A stretch of DNA of 13,137 nucleotides from Pelagophyceae sp. CCMP2097 (taxonomy: Eukaryota; Sar; Pelagophyceae), in assembly GCA_026770575.1 (NCBI GenBank), contig MU657285.1:82768-95904 (forward strand), in the 5' to 3' direction. Positions 8,847-13,137 of the stretch are shown here, piece after piece. The position numbers were made by a program, and so were the translations under genes. Position 1 is the stretch's first letter; each line of letters begins with the position of its first letter. The notes under the pieces are model-generated. The model saw only the letters and a list, made by a program, of their open reading frames with translations, was not told where the DNA came from and searched no databases.

Positions 8847-9117
8847 TCGCCGCCCTCGCACTCGCACTCGCAGCAACTTTGTCGCTCTCTTTCTTCCGTA
8901 GCTCAAGCAGCTCCGCGGCGTTGAGCGATCCCAACAAGAGAACGCCGCCTGTTCCTGGCGACCCCCCCCCCCTCTTTGCACTCGCATCCACATCGCCGCC
9001 AATGGGCGTAGGACTCAACGCATTGTCACCCGTTTTCCGCCTCTTTTTCTTTGCAGGGGCTTTCGTCTTTGGAGGGGGTATCGAACGGGCGCCTCCTACC
9101 AACGGCGGATACGCAGG
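8794..9117 (-). CDS. Terminal-exon-like ORF, basic protein C-terminus, partial
   Basis: The minus-strand frame opens at 9117 directly after TTCTAG, which is either a splice acceptor or an in-frame stop, and ends at TAA 8796-8794. It encodes 107 residues: a Pro-rich start (PAYPPLVGGARSIPPPKTK), a strongly basic AKKKRRKTGDN patch resembling a nuclear localisation signal, a Gly-rich linker, then a predicted helix SLNAAELLELRKKESDKVAA and the tail EKVLDAMSEVEKAAF. No ATG is present near the start, so it is best read as the last exon of a gene whose earlier exons lie further right, or as a fragment. I do not recognise the family. Codon use is plausible but includes a run of nine C/G (8964-8972) encoding Gly residues. 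Confidence 0.45.
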   Translation of the reverse strand, partial: PAYPPLVGGARSIPPPKTKAPAKKKRRKTGDNALSPTPIGGDVDASAKRGGGSPGTGGVLLLGSLNAAELLELRKKESDKVAASASARAANREKVLDAMSEVEKAAF

Positions 9118-9127
9118 CTAGAACGTC

Positions 9128-9253
9128 ATGGACGCAGCCATAAACAATGCGTGCGCATCTAGGGTCGCGGGAGAGAGCAACGGGGTAGATGACATGGACG
9201 CAGCCAGGGGCAATGTGTGCACACCTAGGGACGCGGGCGAAAGCAACGGGGAC
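9128..9253. repeat. 66-bp tandem duplication
   Basis: The unit beginning ATGGACGCAGCC at 9128 recurs at 9194, ending with GCAACGGGG in both. The two copies differ at several positions. On the minus strand they encode PLLSPASLGVHTLPLAASM and PLLSPATLDAHALFMAASM in one frame; on the plus strand an ATG-initiated frame (9128-9355) is also open. I cannot decide which, if either, is translated. Confidence 0.7.
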
Positions 9254-9258
9254 GACGC

Positions 9259-9445
9259 ATGCGGGAACGCGAGGATGGACAGTAGATCCACACGCATCCA
9301 CACTAAAACATCGCGCGCCTGGTCGGCCGGAGCGCTCTGCTGTGACGGCGCATGAGCGCGCGGCAGCTGCGGCGCATGCGGGAACACAAGCGCGGAGAGG
9401 AGAGCCACGCGAATCCAAGCCTGGCCGACCGGCGCGGGCAACCTA
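9259..9445. repeat. Diverged direct repeat, about 115 bp apart
   Basis: GCATGCGGGAAC at about 9260 and again at about 9376 each lead through similar sequence to a CCTGG(T/C)CG(G/A)CC segment (near 9320 and 9422). In the minus frame that spans this whole region the copies read ...MRVDLLSILAFPHA and ...IRVALLSALVFPHA. Confidence 0.55.
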
Positions 9446-9556
9446 TGCTTCTTGAACGCAGAGTTCCTCCGGGCACATGCGCGCCACTCGCACATCATCT
9501 TTTCCGCTGGGGCAACAACCACAACAGGTTCACAATCACTGGGGCCCTTCAGGCAT

Positions 9557-9875
9557 GCCACTCGGACGTCGCCCCAGGCGGGGTCACTGGAGCCATTCAG
9601 GCCAGCCACTCGGGCGCCCACAACGGGGTTTGAACCATTCGGACTTGCCACTCGGGCACCCACGACGGGGTTTGTCACTCGGGCGCCTACAACGGGGTTT
9701 GCCACTCGGGCGCCATTCAGGCTTGCCACTCGGGCGCCCACAAGGGGGCTGTCACTCGAACGCCCACAAAGGGGTTTGCCACTCGGGCGCCCACAACGGG
9801 GTTTGCCACTCGGGCGCCCACAAAGGGGTTTGAGCCATTCAGGCTAGCCACTCGGAGACCCGCTACGGGGTTTGC
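9557..9875. repeat. 27/42-bp minisatellite, ten copies
   Basis: The core GCCACTCGGGCGCCCACAAC plus GGGGTTT is 27 bp. Copies begin near 9558, 9606, 9648, 9675, 9702, 9726, 9752, 9779, 9806 and 9848. Most spacings are 27, 42 or 48, all multiples of three; longer units carry an extra stretch such as GAACCATTCGGACTT. Two spacings (24 and 26) differ, and the 26-bp one shifts the frame. The minus strand encodes a 9-residue unit, NPVVGARVA; the plus strand encodes ATRAPTTGF. Confidence 0.9.
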
Positions 9876-10022
9876 GGCTGCGATGTAGCAGCGATGAAGG
9901 ACGGATCGGCACAGCCGGTCCAACCCTATCGCCAACCTCGCAACCGCGCGCAGCAGCATGCTGCATAGGCGTGGGTCTCGCTCTCCTGTAGAAAAGGTTT
10001 TGCACGTATAGAACCGCGCAAT
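9876..10022. other. Short intergenic stretch, nothing recognised
   Basis: The sequence joins the minisatellite to the first GACA tract. I see no motif or coding signal in it. Confidence 0.3.
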
Positions 10023-10100
10023 CGACAGACAGACGGACGGGCGGACAGACAAAATTGCGCATGGGGGATCTTCAATAACGACCCCCGGAAAAAGGGCCTA
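10023..10100. repeat. GACA/GACGG microsatellite with conserved flank, copy 1
   Basis: A GACAGACAGACGGACGG-type tract (10023-10050) is followed by AAAATTGCGCATGG, then ATCTTCAATAACGACCC. The same order of tract plus flank recurs at 10509-10600, so the microsatellite is part of a larger dispersed repeat. Confidence 0.7.
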
Positions 10101-10235
10101 GTTTTTTTCAAATCCAAAGACCCCCTCCGGGATTCTAAATAATGTTACATTAGTTCCGGAAGGAAATTCGGTCTGGAACTCCTCCTTTTTCCCAAAGCCC
10201 CTAGAATTCGGACCGATCGGCCGATCCTATCGATA
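10101..10235. other. Repeat-derived spacer
   Basis: The stretch contains TCCAAAGACCCCCTCCGGGA (10112-10131), related in reverse to 2743-2762, and an inverted pair GGAAAAAGG / CCTTTTTCC (about 10086 and 10186). I see no coding sequence. Confidence 0.35.
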
Positions 10236-10465
10236 AAAAAAGGCTTTATTACAAGAGCGCGCCGGAGGCACACGGATGACCCGAAGGATACAGCCAAATC
10301 CCATTGCAATGCCCACGTAAATGATTAAAATTATTTAAACTAATCGCTGAATTTTGCGGCCGACCAGGTTTGAACCTGTGACCACCTTCTTCTTCTATTA
10401 TGATTCCGATGATTCCCAATTTTAGCGATCGCATTAACCACCAATCGCTGAATCGGTCGAGTTGC
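10236..10465 (-). mobile_element. tRNA-headed SINE-like element
   Basis: Read on the minus strand, the head at about 10460-10360 has a perfect 6-bp D-arm-like stem AGCGAT/ATCGCT enclosing TGGTGGTTAATGCG (A-box-like), then GGTTCAAACCT as B box inside a CAGG/CCTG hairpin. A body of about 120 nt follows, with AATAAA (10250-10245) and a TTTTTTT run (10240-10234) that could serve as a Pol III terminator. The total of about 230 bp is typical for a tRNA SINE. The ends and target-site duplications could not be defined. A coding explanation for the open minus frame here (10650-10249) is unlikely. Confidence 0.5.
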
Positions 10466-10508
10466 TGCCCTTTCCTCCCCAAAGGTGGAACCTCGCGGAT
10501 TTGCCCAT

Positions 10509-10600
10509 GGACAGACAGACGGACAGACAGAAGGACAGACGGACGGACAGACAAAATTGCCCCTGGTAATCTTTCAATCAAAGGACCCGAAGGGCCCTTG
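10509..10600. repeat. GACA/GACGG microsatellite with conserved flank, copy 2
   Basis: The tract (10509-10552) mixes GACA and GACG units and is followed by AAAATTGCCCCTGG, then ATCTTTCAATCAAAGGACCC, paralleling copy 1 at 10023. The flank runs directly into the large hairpin at 10582-10644. Confidence 0.75.
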
Positions 10601-10644
10601 CCGTAAACTGGCGTTGATTTAACGGCAAGGACCCTTCGGGTCCT
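10582..10644. repeat. Large near-perfect hairpin, about 26-bp stem
   Basis: The left arm (10582-10607) and right arm (10618-10644) are complementary apart from one mismatch and one bulged base. They surround a loop of about 10 nt (CTGGCGTTGA). Each arm contains the smaller palindrome GACCCGAAGGG or its partner. It could be the folded end of the dispersed repeat or a MITE-like unit. A bacterial-type terminator reading is not appropriate in this eukaryotic context. Confidence 0.8.
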
Positions 10645-10650
10645 CAACAA

Positions 10651-11034
10651 AACGACATAAAGCGAGGATCAGTCTTTGCACCCGGTCTACTCCGCAGCGC
10701 AGCATAGCGCAGCGGAGGTGGGGACCGGGGGTTTCCGGTTGCAGTCCGCCAGGTCGGTGAACCCGCGGCCACGCAGTGGGCGTGGGGAGGAGTGCGGTTC
10801 CTCGGCTGTGATATCCCCCTCCCCTGTTTTCCTCACCGTCGCTCGCGCGTATGCCAAACGACGGGTGGGACGGAGTACGGGAAATCGCACTCGGTGGGGT
10901 GTTTAGACCTCTGGGGCGTATCCCCCGACACACGCGTCGGATTCGGGCCGCGAGGGGGACGTTCGAAAGCCCGTGACGCGCTCTACAAGCCTGGAGCAGA
11001 AGCAAGGTTTTTGGACGGCGCGTTTTATGGTATA
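10651..11034. other. GC-rich region without recognised gene
   Basis: Overlapping open frames occur on both strands, as expected from base composition. A hairpin CTCCGC / GCGGAG encloses a repeated AGCGCAGC (10688-10715). I checked by eye for 5S rRNA and U1 and U5 snRNA landmarks and found none. Confidence 0.35.
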
Positions 11035-11506
11035 GCCCGCCGAAGTGCGCGATTTCAGCTCGGCGTGTTCGGCGTGTTCGGCCTCTTTCATCGACGCTTC
11101 TGGCCCGCGGGCAACCGCCGGTGGACCTCTGGAGGTGGCCGGGCCGGTCCGGGCCGCTCTTGGCGGCCGACTTTTACAGAGACGGGCTCGCACGTCTTTC
11201 GAGGAAAACGTCTCGAGCCGAATCGAGGCCGTCCTGGCCGCCATGCCGGACGTGGACGGCCTGGGCCTCGCGCCATACCTGCTGCAGCCTCTGTGGCCTT
11301 TGTTTGCGCACGGATCGGCCAAAGAGGACGCGCGGCGGCGACACGCGGGCAGGGACGTCGACGCCCTTCCAATGTTTTTCGTCCCAGATCGCCTCGCTAC
11401 CTTCGATTTGGCGCAGTGCTCTCAGCATTGGGCCCGTCTGGCTTCTCGTCGCTACCAAACCGCAAGTCGACCCTCTACGCAGCCCCTTACCATGAAAATA
11501 CCCTAA
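11035..11506 (+). CDS. Unrecognised coding fragment, possible internal exon
   Basis: A plus-strand frame opens after TATAG (an acceptor-like stop at 11032-11034) and runs to TAA at 11504-11506. From about 11190 to 11440 it shows strong G/C third positions and a natural amino-acid mix: TSFEENVSSRIEAVLAAMPD, then GLGLAPYLLQPLWPLFAHGS, then DVDALPMFFVPDRLATFDLA. The first and last parts look less coding; the last codons fall in an AAAATACTCTC repeat, so a splice donor or truncation may lie around 11440-11490. No ATG begins the frame convincingly. I do not recognise a family. The competing frame open from 10792 to 11751 has poorer codon character. Confidence 0.4.
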
Positions 11507-11534
11507 AATACTCTCAAAATACTCTCAAAATACC
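11495..11534. repeat. Short AT-rich tandem repeat
   Basis: AAAATAC(C/T)CT(C/A) units recur four times with a period of 10-11 bp, starting at 11495, 11505, 11516 and 11527. Confidence 0.75.
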
Positions 11535-12140
11535 GTGCTTTCCTAAAGCAGCCCTTTTTTGCGATGGGGAATCGGCCGATCGGCCTATACATAGAACCGC
11601 TTTTGGCAAATGCGATTCTGGCTTCCGGAGGATCTGTTTGGTACGATCGACGCGCATCGACGCAGGTTTTCAAGCTCCGTCTTTTTTAGCTCCGCGGACG
11701 GGGTCCGCGCTGAGATACTCGCGCCCAAAGTTCAACGGAATCTCGTTTTAAATTTGAAAGTTTGACTATGGGGCATACATGTAGTACCTAAGATTTGTTA
11801 TAAACCTCCTGAGGCGTAGTTATCGAGCGCACGTCCAAGAGGGAAAATAATCGATTCCAGCTGGATTTGATCGATAATCGATTTATAATCGACCCAGCAT
11901 CGATTCGAATCCGCATTGCCCGAATTGCGACTCGGGCCCGGTCGTGACGTAAATGCTTCGCGCGTTCCGGCGATTGCCAGTGGACTCCGACTCGAAACGG
12001 CCACCACGACGGCCGCTGAGACCTCGCGCGCGTGGTTCGCTGCGCGCGTGGTGCGCTGCGCGCGATGCGCGCGCTGCGCTGCGCGCGTAGCGCGCTCGGA
12101 GAGGGAGATGGGTTGTGGTCCTCTTAATTCACACTTTATA
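11535..12140. other. Gene-free region with simple repeats
   Basis: A GGCCGATCGGCC palindrome (about 11572), repeated ATCGAT motifs (11848-11905) and the GC minisatellite at 12023-12098 are the only structures seen. The open frame on the minus strand across 12175-11798 is a low-complexity Ala/Arg translation of that minisatellite. Confidence 0.4.
12023..12098. repeat. GCGC-rich minisatellite
   Basis: Degenerate units of about 12-19 bp built on GTGCGCTGCGCGC recur through this stretch. Alternating purine and pyrimidine runs could favour Z-DNA; that is inference only. Confidence 0.7.
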
Positions 12141-12335
12141 TAGGAAGTTCCACCTCCAATTAGAATAATCCCCAATTAGAATCGTTTCTGACCAATCAGG
12201 AAGCTTGGAAATATAATATGTTCAGAAAAAGGGAAGCCCGTTGCTCCGATAGAGCAGAATATGTTCAGAAAAAGGTTGATTATAATCGGGAGGATTTCCG
12301 GGAAAGCCGATTCTGATTGGGGGTGGAACTTCCTA
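12141..12335. mobile_element. MITE-like element with terminal inverted repeats, TA ends
   Basis: TAGGAAGTTCCACCTCCAAT at 12141 is matched by the inverted ATTGGGGGTGGAACTTCCTA ending at 12335. The arms are about 26 bp with two mismatches. If the outer TA is the target duplication, the repeats begin GGAAGTTCCACC, which would suit the Tc1/mariner superfamily. The 195-bp length and absence of an ORF make it non-autonomous. Inside, CCAATTAGAAT occurs twice near the left end, and AATATGTTCAGAAAAAGG occurs twice (12215-12232 and 12258-12275). Confidence 0.8.
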
Positions 12336-12706
12336 CCCAAGGAAAACTAAACTTGCCAGCTGTGACATCTCACAGCGCACTAAAGTTACCAGAGGTTGAT
12401 TATAGACGTAGTCTAGTAATTGATCGAGACTCGCCCGCTGAGAAACAGGTTCGAATCTGGATGAAAGACACACACTAGTGACGCGAATAACATGTTGGGT
12501 CGGACGCGACTCAATTATGTTTTCTAATGTGAGTTCGGGTTCGAGTCTGCCTTTTTGCCAGAATTTGCAATCCTTTTTCTTTTTTATGGGTTATGGTCGT
12601 CATTTGAATCGATTCTGAATCGATTCCAGATCAGTTCCTTGTCGTCTGACATTTGATACCAGGGTCAATTCAGAATAGACCGAGAATACATTTAGAATCA
12701 ATTTAA
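12336..12706. other. AT-rich stretch with tRNA-like promoter boxes
   Basis: Apart from the tRNA-like boxes and a 7-bp hairpin GCTGTGA/TCACAGC (12359-12376), I see only AT-rich sequence with repeated GAATCGATT-like motifs (12605-12625). No coding sequence is visible. Confidence 0.4.
12401..12556 (+). repeat. tRNA-like remnant with two B boxes and a T-run
   Basis: TAGTCTAGTAATTGA (12409-12423) resembles a tRNA A box, and GGTTCGAATCT (12448-12458) a B box at normal tRNA spacing. A second B box, GGTTCGAGTCT, occurs at 12538-12548 with TTTTT at 12552-12556 as a possible Pol III terminator. The stems pair poorly, so a functional tRNA is unlikely; a tRNA-derived SINE remnant fits better. Confidence 0.4.
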
Positions 12707-12966
12707 ATCCCACTCAGACGCAGCGAGCCAATTTTCGCCAAAAACGAACGCGCAAAGTGGGGGCTGCAGAGCCTAGGCCCGACGGCCTTCCCCGAGCCGC
12801 CAGGCGAGGTCTGGCGGCTGCGCACGCACGCGTGGTACCTCCCGACCGTGGAACCGGCTTCTTATCCGATCAGTCTGACCGCATCGTGGCTGGGCAGCAC
12901 TTTAGGCGAGACCACCTTCGGGCACATCGGCCACAGCCCGTGCGCCTTCAGGGGAAAGGGGGCTTA
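12707..12966 (+). CDS. Unrecognised coding fragment, possible terminal exon
   Basis: A plus-strand frame is open from 12707 (after TAA 12704-12706) to TAA 12964-12966 with no ATG at its beginning. It reads SEPIFAKNERAKWGLQSLGP, then FPEPPGEVWRLRTHAWYLPT, then SLTASWLGSTLGETTFGHIG and a short tail. Trp and Pro content and GC-rich third positions look like real protein, and a possible acceptor CTCAG lies at 12713-12717. It may be the last exon of a gene beginning upstream, perhaps the same gene as the fragment at 11035-11506, but nothing in the sequence proves that. No family recognised. Confidence 0.4.
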
Positions 12967-12973
12967 ATATTCC

Positions 12974-13018
12974 GGGGTGTAGGAGTCGTGACGCGTCCGT
13001 CGCGACACTCCTGGCCCC
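12974..13018. repeat. Hairpin after the 12707-12966 ORF
   Basis: GGGG (12974-12977) pairs with CCCC (13015-13018), and AGGAGT (12981-12986) with ACTCCT (13007-13012). Further partial pairing of CGTGACG with CGTCGCG closes the stem. Confidence 0.5.
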
Positions 13019-13137
13019 AGGGGACGTCGGCGCGCGGCGCGGCGGCGCCTCTCGGTCCGAGGTTTGAGAGGAAAAGCGACATTGATCCGATAACCCGACC
13101 CAAGTCCGGTAGGAGGGCTCACAGGCGCGAACCAGAG
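13019..13137. other. Window end, nothing recognised
   Basis: This is a GC-rich sequence without a visible motif or a complete gene. Confidence 0.3.

Larger units (their letters stand above)
9118..9741 (-). other. Long minus-strand open frame through the repeats (possible repeat protein)
   Basis: One minus frame is open from 9741 to TAG 9120-9118 and is in phase with the terminal-exon-like ORF that follows. It covers the 9-residue repeat (GARVANPVV), a non-repetitive stretch with CEWRACARRNSAFKKH, then the two pairs of longer duplications. Upstream, the next open frame (10052-9717) carries the same 9-residue unit but is one base out of phase because of the 26-bp unit at 9726-9752. This may be a decayed or variable repeat protein, or only the by-product of GC-rich repeats with a period divisible by three. 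Confidence 0.25.

Noticed and set aside
8329..8901. 190-codon plus-strand open frame
   Set aside because: It crosses the 81-bp duplication antisense to the tail that reads sensibly on the minus strand.
9557..9875. CRISPR-like array
   Set aside because: The 27-bp units are contiguous tandem copies without unique spacers, and the context is eukaryotic.
10249..10650. 133-codon minus-strand open frame with SVRPSV-type residues
   Set aside because: The residues come from the GACA microsatellite, and the rest from the SINE-like unit and hairpin.
10792..11751. 319-codon plus-strand open frame
   Set aside because: It starts without ATG, overlaps a frame with better third-position bias (11035-11506) and shows Arg/Gly-rich composition typical of GC-rich non-coding frames.
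11798..12175. 125-codon minus-strand open frame rich in Arg and Ala
   Set aside because: It is a translation of the GCGC minisatellite and simple repeats.
12359..12383. Hairpin GCTGTGA/TCACAGC followed by CTAA, resembling a plus-strand Helitron 3' end
   Set aside because: The spacer is only 3 nt where about 10-12 is usual, and no plus-strand Helitron sequence lies upstream.

Overview
The window looks like nuclear DNA of a eukaryotic microbe, probably a unicellular alga. The one intact gene has GT-AG introns of 51 and 64 nt and very GC-rich codons. It is surrounded by decayed transposons, tRNA-derived repeats and minisatellites. I see no bacterial operons, ribosome-binding sites or rRNA. A pelagophyte- or haptophyte-like alga would fit, but the lineage is inference only.

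Layout. (1) 1-1327: no gene; a minus-strand tRNA-like sequence (186-269), a 37-bp direct repeat and two imperfect hairpins. (2) 1328-2429, plus strand: a complete three-exon gene for a 328-residue AlgH/UPF0301 (DUF179) protein with a hydrophobic N-terminus. (3) 2940 to about 8190, minus strand: a broken Helitron (rolling-circle transposon). It keeps the Cys-rich region that follows the Rep core and nearly the whole Pif1-type helicase, interrupted by seven stops and about five frameshifts. Downstream on the same strand lie an accessory ORF (4588-4095), a possible Ulp1/C48-type cysteine protease remnant (about 3920-3225), and a candidate 3' terminus made of two tandem perfect hairpins, a 12-nt spacer and CTAG. 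The Rep HUH motif and the 5' end were not found. (4) 8701-9120, minus strand: a terminal-exon-like ORF with a basic nuclear-targeting-like patch, whose stop-bearing tail is duplicated 81 bp further on. (5) 9128-9875: paired longer duplications, then a 27/42-bp minisatellite that stays open in the same minus-strand frame over much of its length. (6) 10023-10650: two GACA-repeat tracts with related flanks, a tRNA-headed SINE-like unit and a large hairpin. (7) 11035-11506 and 12707-12966: two plus-strand stretches with coding character and no recognised family, separated by AT-rich repeats, a 195-bp MITE-like element with TA ends (12141-12335) and tRNA-like B boxes.

The AlgH-like gene is the only feature I would call an intact, expressed gene. 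The most unusual content is the Helitron with apparently linked protease and accessory ORFs inside its inferred 3' end. All of it is decayed here, so any function would have to be tested on intact relatives elsewhere in the genome.
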